A stretch of 64,000 bases of DNA from Arthrobacter sp. MYb213 (lineage in GTDB: Bacteria; Actinomycetota; Actinomycetes; Actinomycetales; Micrococcaceae), in NCBI RefSeq assembly GCF_002979915.1, contig NZ_PCQA01000008.1, positions 62,001 through 126,000 of the forward strand. Reading direction: 5' to 3'. Below the pieces are notes generated by a model, which was given only the letters and a program-made list of their open reading frames with translations, ran no database searches and was not told where the DNA came from. The position numbers were made by a program, and so were the translations under genes. Each line of letters starts with the position of its first letter. The first letter of the stretch is position 1. Below, piece by piece: positions 37,572-46,788 of the stretch.

Positions 37572-37811
37572 CTGATACTCCTTAGTGACCTCGGCAAGGC
37601 TGCGTAGTTAGCAAAAAGTTGTTGGCTACGGGCCGAAAAGGGAATTCTTGAACTCGAACGAAAGTTCGGTGCGACAGCGCATAATTCGCCACGGAGTAGG
37701 ACTCAACGTGACGATCTAGTTTATAAAAACAGCGTTCCCATGCGCTACACACTACGCTCGGGCATTCGACCTGCCAAGGGGGCGGCGAGCGGAGTAAGAT
37801 TTTAGACACGA

Positions 37812-37849
37812 AAAAACCCCGACAAAAACGAATTTTCGTCGGGGTTTTT
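37812..37849 (-). terminator. tRNA-Pro terminator
   Basis: A 12-base-pair stem, AAAAACCCCGAC with GTCGGGGTTTTT, a few bases after the tRNA 3' end on the minus strand, followed by T residues. Confidence 0.88.
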
Positions 37850-37855
37850 AGCCGG

Positions 37856-37929
37856 TCGGGCTAGCGGGATTTGAACCCACGGCCTCCTGACCCCCAGTCA
37901 GGCGCGCTACCAAGCTGCGCCATAGCCCG
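37856..37929 (-). tRNA. tRNA-Pro (anticodon GGG)
   Basis: A 74-base cloverleaf. The acceptor arm CGGGCTA pairs with TAGCCCG, with discriminator A. The D arm is GCGCAGCTTGGTAGCGC. The anticodon stem CCTGA/TCAGG encloses CTGGGGG, giving anticodon GGG. The T arm is in GTGGGTTCAAATCCC. CCA is not encoded. Confidence 0.96.
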
Positions 37930-38029
37930 ATGCTCTCGTAGCCGTTATCCCTGCGCCTTACGACGAGGGTGCCGTCTACGAAAAGCTCCTTAATTACCCT
38001 ACCTCAAGAGAGGCATAATATTCGAACCG

Positions 38030-39562
38030 TTACCGGTTTCGGCTACGACGCTCACGAATACGCATGGAAACCTCGATCGGAGTACCCTCAAAACCGAAGG
38101 TTTCACGTAGGCGTCGCGCGATGAAACGGCGGTAGCCTGGATCCAAGAATCCGGAGGTGAAGAGCACAAACTTCGGCGGACGCGAAGATGCCTGAGTGCC
38201 GAATAGGATGCGTGGCTGCTTACCACCGCGTACCGGGTGAGGGTGCGCCGCGACGAGCTCGCCAAGGAACGCGTTGAGCTTGCCAGTTGGAATGCGCTTA
38301 TCCCACGAATCCAGCGAGGTGTGTAGGGCGGCAACGATCTTGTCCTTGTGCCAGCCGGTCAATGCCGACATGTTCACACGCGGTGCCCACTCGATGTGGG
38401 CCAGATCCCGGTCAATTTCCTGTTCCAGGACGTAACGGCGATCTTCGTCAACTTCATCCCACTTATTGAACACGAGTACCAGCGCGCGGCCGGCTTCGAT
38501 GGTCAGCTGGATGATGCGTACGTCCTGCTCGGAGACGGTCTCATTCGCGGCCAACAGCACTACGGCGACTTCGGCCTTTTCCAAGGCGGTCTGGGTTCGT
38601 AGCGATGCGTAGTAATCCGAGCCTTGAGCCATGTGCTGACGGCGGCGGATACCTGCGGTATCCACGAAGCGCCAGACCTCGCCACCGAGTTCTAGAAGCT
38701 CATCGACCGGGTCGCGGGTGGTACCGGCATAGTCGTCAACAACCACACGTTCGGAACCTGCAAGCTTGTTCAGCAGCGAGCTCTTGCCGACGTTTGGTCG
38801 GCCAATCAGCGCGATACGGCGCGGACCACCGGAAGGAATCATTCCACCGAAGGCCGAGTGTGCGGGAAGCTTTTCCATGACCGCGTCCAACAAGTCCGCA
38901 GTGCCGCGGCCGTGTAGTGCGGAAACTGGCCAAGGCTGACCAAAACCCAGACCCCACAGCGAGGCTGCTTCGGCTTCTTGGTTAAAATCATCGACCTTGT
39001 TGGCGACTAGGAAGACTGGCTTGCGCTTCTTGCGCAGCATCTTCACTACGGCCTCGTCGGTCGCGGTAGCGCCAACGTGTGAGTCGACTACGAAGAGGAT
39101 TGCATCGGCTACGTCTGCAGCGATTTCAGCCTGCTCGGCAACCGAGGCGTGGATGCCCTTCGCGTCATGCTCCCAACCACCGGTGTCCACCACGGTGAAT
39201 GGGCGGCCGAGCCACTCGGCCGAGTAGGAAACGCGGTCACGGGTGACACCCGGAACGTCTTCCACTACGGCTTCGCGGCGACCAAGGATGCGGTTGACCA
39301 GCGTTGATTTGCCCACGTTGGGGCGGCCGATGATGGCCAGCACCGGTGGGATGATGACGTCTGCATCGTCCTCGGAGTCATCGTCCAGACCGGAGAGCAG
39401 CGCGGCGTCTTCGGCGTCCAGATCGTAGTCATCGAGTCCGGAGAGCAGTGCGCGAGTGCGGATTTCCGCGTCTTCCTCGCTCAGTTCGGCTAGGCGCTCG
39501 GCGATATCGTCGTCTACGAGGGGGGTGTATTCCCCATCGTGGGAGTTGTTTTGGTCGCTCAT
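38030..39562 (-). CDS. der: ribosome-assembly GTPase Der (EngA)
   Basis: 510 residues from ATG 39562, six bases after AAGGGA; a start at 39622 is less likely. Two tandem G domains show GRPNVGKST (79-87) and, about 200 residues later, [17 protein letters not shown] and DTGGWE/DTAGIR follow. The KH-like C-terminal domain ends in a basic RERRSRNR tail. Der acts in 50S subunit maturation. The N-terminal 70 residues are an acidic extension typical of actinobacteria and contain two copies of ALLSGLDD. Confidence 0.97.
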   Translation of the reverse strand: MSDQNNSHDGEYTPLVDDDIAERLAELSEEDAEIRTRALLSGLDDYDLDAEDAALLSGLDDDSEDDADVIIPPVLAIIGRPNVGKSTLVNRILGRREAVVEDVPGVTRDRVSYSAEWLGRPFTVVDTGGWEHDAKGIHASVAEQAEIAADVADAILFVVDSHVGATATDEAVVKMLRKKRKPVFLVANKVDDFNQEAEAASLWGLGFGQPWPVSALHGRGTADLLDAVMEKLPAHSAFGGMIPSGGPRRIALIGRPNVGKSSLLNKLAGSERVVVDDYAGTTRDPVDELLELGGEVWRFVDTAGIRRRQHMAQGSDYYASLRTQTALEKAEVAVVLLAANETVSEQDVRIIQLTIEAGRALVLVFNKWDEVDEDRRYVLEQEIDRDLAHIEWAPRVNMSALTGWHKDKIVAALHTSLDSWDKRIPTGKLNAFLGELVAAHPHPVRGGKQPRILFGTQASSRPPKFVLFTSGFLDPGYRRFIARRLRETFGFEGTPIEVSMRIRERRSRNR

Positions 39563-39665
39563 GATATTCCCTTCAAGGCGATAGGTCCTGCCCAAGGTGG
39601 CGGGCGGAACGTGAATCTTCATCGGCTCTCGCCGAGGATGGGCGCCGGTTAAGGCTTAGTTAGTA

Positions 39666-40349
39666 CTACTTTTTCGCAGCCGTGTTGATTGCGTCAAGCA
39701 CGGCGTTGATGGTCTGCTCAAAATCCAGGTCCGAGGAGTCAACCGTAATCACCCCATCGGCGGCCTGAGTAAAGTTCACAACCGTCGAATCTTTCTTATC
39801 GCGTTCAAGCACCTGAGATGCAAGCGCGCTAGCGTCCTGAGTTCCGCCAAGCTGGATTCCGCGGCGGCGCAGGCGCGCCTCTTCGGAAGCAGTCAGCAGG
39901 ATTCGGGCATGTGCATCGGGGGCAACAACGGTGGTGATATCGCGGCCCTCGGCGACAATGCGCGCGTTGGCTGCGATGATTTCACGCTGTCGACGGACCA
40001 GTTCGGCACGGGCTTCCAAATTGGTTGCCACCGCCGAAACCTGCTCCGAGATGCGTGGTTCACGAATCGCGTCGGTCACCACGGTATCGCCGATGACCAC
40101 ATGTTCGTGATCCGGATCTACCGAGATTTCCAGCTTTGCTTCGCGCACCGCGGTAGCTATCGCTGCTGCATCGGACAGGTCAGTTCCCGCGTCGAGCACC
40201 GAGAAGGTGATCGCCCGGTACATTGCTCCGGTGTCCAGGTAGGCTGCGCCTAGTGCGCGGGCCACTGCCTTGGAAACCGAGGACTTGCCCGAACCGCTGG
40301 GTCCGTCAATGGCGATGACAAGGTTCGTGGGGTTAGCTGAGTGCGTCAC
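39666..40349 (-). CDS. cmk: cytidylate kinase
   Basis: 227 residues from GTG 40349, whose GTGA overlaps the tyrA stop by 4 bases; ATG 40364 would give a 19-base overlap. It phosphorylates CMP and dCMP with ATP. P-loop GPSGSGKSS, substrate motif YLDTGAMYRAITF, EGRDITTVVAPDA and the LID region ASEEARLRRR are intact. It sits between tyrA and der, the usual actinobacterial order. Confidence 0.96.
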   Translation of the reverse strand: MTHSANPTNLVIAIDGPSGSGKSSVSKAVARALGAAYLDTGAMYRAITFSVLDAGTDLSDAAAIATAVREAKLEISVDPDHEHVVIGDTVVTDAIREPRISEQVSAVATNLEARAELVRRQREIIAANARIVAEGRDITTVVAPDAHARILLTASEEARLRRRGIQLGGTQDASALASQVLERDKKDSTVVNFTQAADGVITVDSSDLDFEQTINAVLDAINTAAKK

Positions 40350-41449
40350 TGGGCTACTTTCCATCCGTTGTTCGTCAATACGTTGATCAGTTCATCACGC
40401 CGTCCGGGCAATACCGACACGTCCACCAGTCCTACCTGGTGTCCGGCGGAGTGCTCCATGCGCATATCTTCGAGGTTGATACCTGCCTCGCCGATATCAG
40501 TCACGAGTGCCGCGATCTGCCCCGGTTTGTCATCAACGACGACGGTAACCAGTGCGAAAGCCTGCGGTGGGGCACCGTGCTTGCCCGGAATTCGAGCCTG
40601 CCCGGCATTGCCCTCGCTCATCAATTGCGACAAATCCAGTAAGGCTCCATGGCCCGTTGGATTGTTCAACGTATTGATCAGCCGGTCCAGATCTTCCTTC
40701 ATACCCGAAAGGATCGGGATCAACGCTTTCGCGTTATGTGAGAAAATCTGGATCCACAACTTTTCATCGCTGGCAGCGATGCGCGTCATGTCACGCAGCC
40801 CGTTACCGGCCAAACCCAACTGGTGGGCTTGAGCGTTTAACAATCGTGAGGCGATCATCGAGCTGGCAGCCTGTGGAAAATGGCTGGTCAGCGCGACCGA
40901 CTCGTCGTGAGCGGTGACGTCCATGCGATGCAAGGTCGCCCCCAGGTCGATGGCCAATGCCTCGGCGGTTTTCACGCTCGCGGCGGACGCTAACTGATGC
41001 GCACAGATCACCCACGGCATCGAGGTGAACAATGCTCCACGCGCGGCGGCGGGACCTGATTTCTCACGTCCTGCCATCGGGTGCGTACCCACATAGCGGG
41101 CACGATCCGCGTCGCTCAACCGCGCATCGGCATTTACCGCGTCAAGGATTGAACCCTTCACGCTAGCGATGTCGACCACCGTCGAGTTGGGGTACTTCAA
41201 CAACGATTCGGCCACCAATGTCGCGGTGACATCAGGTGGAGCTCCGATGACCACCAGCTCCGGGGCAATTCGCGCCTCGGAATCCAGTGGTTGACCGGCG
41301 CCGATGTCATGAGCCACAGCTTGTGCGGTCGGCGAAATGTCCTGCAGGTATACCGCTACGCCCTTAGCGCGCAGCCCCAGACCCACCGAGGTGCCCAGTA
41401 GTCCGGTGCCAATCACCAGCACTGGGCCGGCAAGGTGAGAAGTGGGCAT
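40346..41449 (-). CDS. tyrA: prephenate dehydrogenase with C-terminal ACT domain
   Basis: 367 residues. The NAD-binding motif is VIGTGLLGTSVGLGL (about 12-26). Catalytic-region motifs include DIASVKGSILDAV and GTHPMAGREKSGPAAA with the conserved His, then LTSHFPQAASSMIA. The ACT domain (about 293-367; VTVVVDDKPGQIAALVTDIGEAGINLEDMR) suggests feedback by an aromatic amino acid. It converts prephenate to 4-hydroxyphenylpyruvate for tyrosine. It lies 3 bases downstream of the pseudouridine synthase gene. Confidence 0.95.
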   Translation of the reverse strand: MPTSHLAGPVLVIGTGLLGTSVGLGLRAKGVAVYLQDISPTAQAVAHDIGAGQPLDSEARIAPELVVIGAPPDVTATLVAESLLKYPNSTVVDIASVKGSILDAVNADARLSDADRARYVGTHPMAGREKSGPAAARGALFTSMPWVICAHQLASAASVKTAEALAIDLGATLHRMDVTAHDESVALTSHFPQAASSMIASRLLNAQAHQLGLAGNGLRDMTRIAASDEKLWIQIFSHNAKALIPILSGMKEDLDRLINTLNNPTGHGALLDLSQLMSEGNAGQARIPGKHGAPPQAFALVTVVVDDKPGQIAALVTDIGEAGINLEDMRMEHSAGHQVGLVDVSVLPGRRDELINVLTNNGWKVAQ

Positions 41450-41452
41450 AGG

Positions 41453-42748
41453 TTACATCCCCACCATGGACATCAGGTGTCCGACTTCCTGGTTACCCAG
41501 AGGTCGGATGACGCCTTGCTTCTGATCGCCGAGCTGGATTGGGCCGATACCCACGCGCACGAGGCGCTCTACTGGGTGTCCGACTGCATCGAACATACGA
41601 CGCACGATGCGGTTGCGACCCGAGTGCAGGGTCACCTCAACCATCACGGACTTTGGCGTGGTGTCGATGACCTTCAGGTCATCAACCTTGATCCAGCCGT
41701 CTTCCAGACGCACACCTTCGCGCAGTGCATTGCTTGCGGCACGCGAAATTGGGCCAGGAACCTGTACCAGGTAAGTTTTTGGAACCTCGTACTTCGGGTG
41801 CTGCAGGCGGTTAGCCAGTTCCCCGTCGTTGGTCAGGATCAGCAGACCCTCGGTCTTGTAGTCCAGTCGGCCCACATGGAAGAGGCGCAACTGGGCGTGC
41901 TCGTGACGGAAGTAGTCAGCGATGGTACGACGACCCTCAGGATCATCCATCGTGCACATCACGTGCTTTGGCTTGTTAAAAACGAAGTACTTGTTCGTCT
42001 GGTTCAGCTGCAAACGCATGCCGTCGACGTGGATGGAATCCTTGGTCGGATCCACGCGGGCACCGAGTTCGACGATGAGCTTACCGTTGACCTCAACGCG
42101 GCCTTCGGTGATCATTTCTTCACAGACGCGGCGGGATGCGACTCCGGCGTTGGCCATGGCCTTCTGCAGACGAACGCCGTCCTGGCTGTCGGTGCGGTTT
42201 GCCTGGTTTTCGACGCGAGCCTGAGCCCGAGCACGCTGGGTTGGTCGGGCATAGTTTGACTGCACCGAGTTACCGAAACGTTCCTTACCGAAGGCTGCCT
42301 CGGAGTTCTTGCCAAATGCCGAAGAGCTGGACTTGTCACGGCCTGCACCTGGTCGACCGGAACGATCGCCCTGCTTGTTGCCAAAGGACTTGCCACCCTC
42401 AGAGCGGTTGCCGTAGGACTTGCCACCCTCGGAGCGGTTGCCGTAAGGCTTGTTACCCTCAGAGCGGTTGCCGTAAGGCTTGTCACCGTAGGACTTGCCG
42501 CCTTCGGAACGGTTTCCGTATGGCTTATCGCCGTAGGACTTACCACCCTCGGAACGGTTGCCGTAAGGCTTATCGCCGTAGGACTTGCCACCCTCGGAAC
42601 GATTGCCGTAAGGCTTGTCACCGTAGGACTTGCCACCCTCGGAACGATTGCCGTATGGCTTATCGCCGTAGGACTTGTTGCCAGCGGATTTGCCGCCGAA
42701 GCTCTTGGGGCCACGCGAGTTGCGCGGTGCCGAGGAACCCTTGTTCAT
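41453..42748 (-). CDS. rRNA pseudouridine synthase (RsuA/RluB family) with a repeat-rich N-terminal tail
   Basis: 431 residues. The catalytic part (about 195-431) has an S4 domain (VRLQKAMANAGVASRRVCEEMI...RVEVNGK). The synthase domain follows with catalytic Asp in GRLDYKTEGLLILTNDG and the late motif GRNRIVRRMFDAVGHPV. It would isomerise uridine in 23S rRNA. The first 190 residues are basic, hydrophilic and presumably disordered. Residues 26-100 are five near-identical 15-residue repeats, SYGDKPYGNRSEGGK, followed by degenerate copies to about 125. Tails of this kind vary in length between relatives. Confidence 0.93.
   Translation of the reverse strand: MNKGSSAPRNSRGPKSFGGKSAGNKSYGDKPYGNRSEGGKSYGDKPYGNRSEGGKSYGDKPYGNRSEGGKSYGDKPYGNRSEGGKSYGDKPYGNRSEGNKPYGNRSEGGKSYGNRSEGGKSFGNKQGDRSGRPGAGRDKSSSSAFGKNSEAAFGKERFGNSVQSNYARPTQRARAQARVENQANRTDSQDGVRLQKAMANAGVASRRVCEEMITEGRVEVNGKLIVELGARVDPTKDSIHVDGMRLQLNQTNKYFVFNKPKHVMCTMDDPEGRRTIADYFRHEHAQLRLFHVGRLDYKTEGLLILTNDGELANRLQHPKYEVPKTYLVQVPGPISRAASNALREGVRLEDGWIKVDDLKVIDTTPKSVMVEVTLHSGRNRIVRRMFDAVGHPVERLVRVGIGPIQLGDQKQGVIRPLGNQEVGHLMSMVGM
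42449..42673 (-). repeat. five tandem 45-base coding repeats
   Basis: The units encode SYGDKPYGNRSEGGK (the fifth ends GNK) and are nearly identical at DNA level. Synonymous differences (ccgtaagg/ccgtatgg, ttgtcacc/ttatcgcc) show that they are not freshly duplicated. Shorter, decayed units continue to about 42374. Slippage here would keep the reading frame. Confidence 0.9.
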
Positions 42749-42846
42749 GGTTCGTAATTCCTTTGTCTGTTAAGTATCGCGGGCGCACCGCTTAAAAAGC
42801 GGAACGCATCTGGTGTCCGGTCGACATCCGTTTCATACGCGGATGC

Positions 42847-43437
42847 CTAGTCGTCGTAGGTTGCCGAATCGAGCGATTCAAGGTCGGCTACCCCGGGAAG
42901 ATAAGGAGAAAGCGCCGGAAGATCTTCCAACGCACTCAATCCCAGTCGTTCCAAGAAATACTCGGTTGTTTGGTACAGCGTCGCTCCGCCGTCGCCAATC
43001 TCCGGGTGTTCCGTGATCAACCCCCGAGTCAGTAGTGTGCGCACTACAGAATCGACGTTGACACCTCGAATCGCCGAAATACGTCCACGCGAGACCGGCT
43101 GTCGGTAAGCGATGACAGCCAGAGTTTCTAGGGCGGCCTGTGAAAGGCGTGCTGTTTGCCCGTCGAGTACATAACTGGAGACGAAATCGGCGTAATCGGT
43201 CCGCGTGTAAAAGCGCCAGCCAGAGGCGACACGGCGCAGTTCAAATCCGCGCGGACGATCTTTACCATCATACTCGGTCGCGAGTTCTTCCAAAGTGGCC
43301 GCGAGCCGGGCTATCGGAAGGTCGAAGATTTGGGCCAAACGTGCCGTAGATACGGGCGAATCGGCGACCATCAGCACCGCTTCGAGACCCGATTTAAGCC
43401 CTCCAGGCAGCTCGTCGATGGGTGCAATCTCACTCAT
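42847..43437 (-). CDS. scpB: segregation and condensation protein B
   Basis: 196 residues from ATG 43437, which overlaps the scpA stop by 8 bases (ATGAGTGA). Two winged-helix domains: LKSGLEAVLMVADSPVSTARLAQIF and AALETLAVIAYRQPVSRGRISAIRGVNVDSVVRTLLTRGLI, the second holding the ScpB signature. It bridges ScpA and SMC in the condensin-like complex. The downstream pseudouridine synthase gene starts 99 bases later. Confidence 0.96.
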   Translation of the reverse strand: MSEIAPIDELPGGLKSGLEAVLMVADSPVSTARLAQIFDLPIARLAATLEELATEYDGKDRPRGFELRRVASGWRFYTRTDYADFVSSYVLDGQTARLSQAALETLAVIAYRQPVSRGRISAIRGVNVDSVVRTLLTRGLITEHPEIGDGGATLYQTTEYFLERLGLSALEDLPALSPYLPGVADLESLDSATYDD

Positions 43438-44302
43438 GATCCCGCTCACCTGCGCTCCCCTCGTATTGATCCTGAACTTCGTGCACATCAAAGTCGCTCT
43501 CGCCTGCCAGAGAAATCTCTAGCCGACCCAGCGGGCTCTGCTGCGCAAACACGATCACCTTCTGCCTGAACATCTCCAACAATGCCAGAAAACGCACCAC
43601 CACGACCAACTGCTCATGGGTATCTGCGATCAACGCAACAAAATCCAAGGTGCCATGCTCGGCAAGCATGGCGGTCATCGTTGCCGCTTCCTCGCCAATG
43701 GTGACATTTGCTCCGTGTAAGTGCGCCAACCCCACCTCGGTGACCGGTTCCGGTTTGGGCGCCAAGGCCGAAGCCGCAAGCTGCGCAAACTTCTCCGGCC
43801 CAATGTTGAATATCAGATCCGGAAGCAGTGCTGCGAACTGCGGTTCCAGCGAAACCTCACGGGGGTGACGGGAGGATTCCTCGTGATATCGCTCGCCCAA
43901 AAATTGGGCCGCATGTTTGAATGCCTTGTACTGCAAGAGCCGAGCAAAAAGCAGATCTCGCTCTTCAAGCAGTTCGAAGTCATCGGCATCGGCCATTTCC
44001 CCGCGCGGAAGCAGTCGCGATGCTTTGAGGTCGAGCAAGGTGGAGGCAACAACCAAAAATTCGGTTGTCTCGTCGAGCAGCTTCAGCCCGTCTCCGGTAC
44101 CTTGTAGCGCCTTCAAGTACGCGATGAACTCATCGGTGACCTCGGCTAGTGCCACCTCGGTAATGTCCATTTCACGCTGGGTGATCAGGTGCAGTAAGAC
44201 GTCGAAGGGGCCGTTAAAATTCTCTAGTGCAAGGCGAAAACCGCCAGCCGTCTCATCCGTGGATGAATCGGTGGCGGTTTTTTCTGCGGCCTGCGCGCTC
44301 AT
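43430..44302 (-). CDS. scpA: segregation and condensation protein A
   Basis: A 290-residue kleisin. The N-terminal SMC-neck-binding domain is LALENFNGPFDVLLHLITQREMDITEVALAEVTDEFIAYL. The middle is acidic and helical, and the C-terminal winged helix ends near EMFRQKVIVFAQQSPLGRLEI. The ATG shares one base with the parA stop (TAATG). ScpA closes the SMC ring in chromosome condensation. Confidence 0.95.
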   Translation of the reverse strand: MSAQAAEKTATDSSTDETAGGFRLALENFNGPFDVLLHLITQREMDITEVALAEVTDEFIAYLKALQGTGDGLKLLDETTEFLVVASTLLDLKASRLLPRGEMADADDFELLEERDLLFARLLQYKAFKHAAQFLGERYHEESSRHPREVSLEPQFAALLPDLIFNIGPEKFAQLAASALAPKPEPVTEVGLAHLHGANVTIGEEAATMTAMLAEHGTLDFVALIADTHEQLVVVVRFLALLEMFRQKVIVFAQQSPLGRLEISLAGESDFDVHEVQDQYEGSAGERDHE

Positions 44303-45198
44303 TACGGGGCGCCACCGCGGAAGATCAGTTCCTTTGCCAGGTTGCGGTACGCCTCTGCGCCAGGGTGGCTAGCAGCATAGGAAGTAATTGGTTCTGCCGC
44401 TACGTTGGCATCTGCAAACTTGATGGTTCGCTTGATGACGGTTTCGAAAAGTTTGTCCCCGAAGGCTTCCTCTAGACGGGACATCACTTCGCGGCTGTGC
44501 AAGGTTCGAGCGTCATACATGGTGGCTACCACGCCGTCGACCTCCAAAACCTGATTCAGTCGGTCCTTGACCTTGTCAATGGTTTCCATCAGTAGCGCCA
44601 CAGCTCGCAGCGCGAAGAACTCCGCGGTTAGCGGAATAATCACGCCATGTGCTGCGGTTAGCGCGTTGACCGTGAGCAAGCCCAGCGATGGCTGGCAGTC
44701 GATAAGTACCACGTCGTAATCGTCGATCACGTTGCGCAGTGCACGTTCCAGTGCCTGTTCGCGAGCTACCTCGTTGACCAGCTGAACCTCGGCGGCTGAC
44801 AAGTCAATATTGGCCGGCAATAGATCGATATTTTCGACGTCGGTGGTTCGGATCGCGTCGGTGATCTGAACTTTACGATCCATGAGCACGTTGTAAACGG
44901 TCATATCCAGCTCGTGCGGGTTCATACCGAAACCGGCAGACAAGGCACCCTGTGGGTCAAAATCAACCAGTAGCACCTTGCGACCGTACTCGGCGAGCGC
45001 CGCGGCGAGGTTGATGGTGGAGGTGGTTTTACCCACGCCACCCTTCTGGTTGACCATCGCGATCACGCGCGCTGGCCCGTGCGATGGCAGGGGCTGCGGG
45101 GTCGGGAACTCAGTAAGCGGTTTACCTGTGGGGCCCAACGGATGAGGTTCCTTGAGCATTCCTGCGCCGCGCTGCTTGCTTCCCTGCTGTTCGTTCAC
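44302..45198 (-). CDS. ParA-family ATPase of the scpAB cluster
   Basis: 298 residues. The deviant Walker A is KGGVGKTTST, then VLLVDFDPQGALSAGFG and LIDCQPSLGLLTVNAL. An N-terminal Pro-rich extension of about 40 residues (LKEPHPLGPTGKPLTEFPTPQPLPSHGP) is typical of the paralogue beside scpAB (Rv1708 type) and differs from the oriC-linked ParA. It probably works with ScpAB/SMC or in a division-linked role; no parB is adjacent. Confidence 0.92.
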   Translation of the reverse strand: MNEQQGSKQRGAGMLKEPHPLGPTGKPLTEFPTPQPLPSHGPARVIAMVNQKGGVGKTTSTINLAAALAEYGRKVLLVDFDPQGALSAGFGMNPHELDMTVYNVLMDRKVQITDAIRTTDVENIDLLPANIDLSAAEVQLVNEVAREQALERALRNVIDDYDVVLIDCQPSLGLLTVNALTAAHGVIIPLTAEFFALRAVALLMETIDKVKDRLNQVLEVDGVVATMYDARTLHSREVMSRLEEAFGDKLFETVIKRTIKFADANVAAEPITSYAASHPGAEAYRNLAKELIFRGGAP

Positions 45199-45745
45199 GA
45201 TGGGTGAACCACACTTCCCGTTCGGATCGGACGATGTACTTACTTTAAGGTTAACGGTTCAGCCTAAAAATACTTGGGTATAGGGCAGTTCTACGGCGAG
45301 CCTTTACCTTGAACCTTAACTCAAATGTTGTAAGGGAGCTGGGCGTTATTTTTCGGTTCATTCTCCCAGCGATTATGGCTCATCCCTAGCCCAATTATTC
45401 GACGAGATGACAGCTTGGAAGCTTTGCCACGGCCGCTTCACGATGGACTTTCCTTATGATGAGCAACGCGGTGCCTCTCAACATCCATCTCGACGGGAAA
45501 TCGGTGTCTACAGTTCTTGATGACCCGGCGGTATTCAGGGTAGAAACCGTCAGCGGGGTGGCTGGACGCGCCGATTCATGCCGGGAGTAAACTCTGTTGA
45601 ACCCGGAACAGAACCATTGGCTGTTATCCAAGAAATTCACGCCGGCCATCCGGTAGGGGTCATATTCGCGCCCTAACAAACGGCGCATCTGTAGTTTATT
45701 AGGGCCCCAATTAAACGTCCTGCTCATAGATAATACGGAGACATT
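45199..45745. other. gene-poor junction between the housekeeping cluster and the accessory block
   Basis: About 550 bases without a confident gene. It has the inverted pair TAAGGTT/AACCTTA near 45243 and 45314, and a weak hairpin GCTGGG...CCCAGC near 45341-45370. A 43-codon plus-strand frame from 45459 (MSNAVPLNIHLDGKSVS...) and a 110-codon minus-strand frame (45395-45727) overlap each other. Neither has a ribosome site or recognisable family. It may contain the remnant of a lost gene. Confidence 0.5.
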
Positions 45746-46321
45746 ATGAGAACCGAGCCGAGCACAACTATCGAGCAGTTATCCGATGCTTTTGTCGCGG
45801 TCCAAGCACTACTCGATGAGCTAGCACCCGAAAAGTTCTCGCTTCCGACACCGTGTACCGAATGGGACGTGCGTGAGCTCGTAGCTCACTTGGTGGGAAT
45901 GAACCTTGTTTTCGCTGCGCTACTTACCGGACAGACGCCACCATCGCGGGATGTCGAGGTGCTGGGACACGATCCAAGTCTGGCCTTTCGCACTTCAGCT
46001 GACGCTCTCTTGAAAAGTTTCGAACGCCCGGCGGTTCTAGAGCAGAGCTTCCACACTCCGTTGGGATCAGCAACGGGCCAGGAACGACTTGAGATACGGA
46101 TGTACGATCTACTCGCTCATGCCTGGGATCTATCCCAAGCTACCGGTGTCCAGTTAGCCAACTTAGATGAGCTGGCGGAACATTCTCTGGACTATGTGCA
46201 AGCCCAACTCTCACGCCAGTCTCGAACCGGTCGCTTCGCCCAACCTCAGCCCGTCAGCAAACAGTCCCGCGCATTAGACCGACTCGCGGCATTTCTCGGC
46301 CGCAAGGTCTGTGTCGAATGA
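45746..46321 (+). CDS. TIGR03086-type protein, mycothiol-dependent / DinB-like metal-binding fold
   Basis: 191 residues. The N-terminal helical bundle has the signature LPTPCTEWDVRELVAHLVG (about 33-51) of the actinobacterial TIGR03086 / maleylpyruvate-isomerase N-terminal group. EIRMYDLLAHAWDLSQATG follows near residue 115. His residues in both motifs would coordinate a metal. Such proteins resemble mycothiol transferases, but the substrate of this group is unknown. It is the first gene of the accessory block. Confidence 0.82.
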   Translation: MRTEPSTTIEQLSDAFVAVQALLDELAPEKFSLPTPCTEWDVRELVAHLVGMNLVFAALLTGQTPPSRDVEVLGHDPSLAFRTSADALLKSFERPAVLEQSFHTPLGSATGQERLEIRMYDLLAHAWDLSQATGVQLANLDELAEHSLDYVQAQLSRQSRTGRFAQPQPVSKQSRALDRLAAFLGRKVCVE

Positions 46322-46429
46322 GTGTTCGGTGAGCAACTTCGAGTCGCACCTGGAGCTCTTGCCTCTGCATCAACTCCGTGGTCGACTTGATCAACAACGT
46401 TGAACTCTCCAGGACGGTAGGACAGGACC

Positions 46430-46780
46430 TTGATCAAGGGAATACTTGCCAATTGCACAGTCTCAGATCTGGCACGCGCGGAAGATTGGTACACGCGCTT
46501 GTTCGAACGCGAACCGGACCACCGTCCAATGCCCGGGCTTTTGGAGTGGCATCTTGGCCAAGGCTTTGGCGTGCAAGTGTGGGCGGATCCCGAACGTGCA
46601 GGAAAATCCACGGTGGTCCTCGACGTGGCCGATCTCAACGCGGATGCTGCACGGCTACATAGCCTCGGTATCAGCCATAATGGGCCCGAGCGTGGCGGCG
46701 GGGCGCACATTTTGCAGTTGGAGGACCCCGACGGGAATCTTGTGGTTTTGGCAGGATCCTTGATTACCCCGTTGCCGTAG
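46430..46780 (+). CDS. VOC-superfamily (glyoxalase/bleomycin-resistance-like) protein
   Basis: 116 residues with the VOC beta-alpha-beta pattern: ILANCTVSDLARAEDWYTRLFEREP at the start, QLEDPDGNLVVLAGS at the end. The conserved DPDGN and Glu suggest a metal site. It probably starts at TTG 46430 after AGGAC. The family includes dioxygenases, glyoxalases and antibiotic-binding proteins, and nothing here selects among them. Confidence 0.75.
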   Translation: MIKGILANCTVSDLARAEDWYTRLFEREPDHRPMPGLLEWHLGQGFGVQVWADPERAGKSTVVLDVADLNADAARLHSLGISHNGPERGGGAHILQLEDPDGNLVVLAGSLITPLP

Positions 46781-46788
46781 TCCTGCAC

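Noticed and set aside
37582-37809. 75-codon frame ending in the ribosome site of the ABC-F gene, considered as an antibiotic-responsive leader
   Set aside because: Its GTG lies directly after the tRNA terminator with no ribosome site, and no alternative attenuator hairpins were evident.
42374-42673. CRISPR-like array
   Set aside because: The repeats are 45-base tandem coding units without unique spacers, in frame within a gene.
42112-42714. 200-codon Thr/Ser/Pro/Ala-rich frame antiparallel to nothing but in a second frame of the pseudouridine synthase
   Set aside because: It is the out-of-frame reading of the 45-base repeats, and the repeats explain its length and periodicity.
45395-45727. 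110-codon minus-strand frame in the junction region
   Set aside because: No ribosome site, no recognisable domain, composition unlike real neighbours, and it overlaps another open frame on the plus strand; treated as intergenic.
46246-46788. 180-codon minus-strand frame over the VOC gene
   Set aside because: Antisense to the VOC gene, which has a recognisable fold pattern; the antisense product is Arg/Ser-rich and unlike any family.
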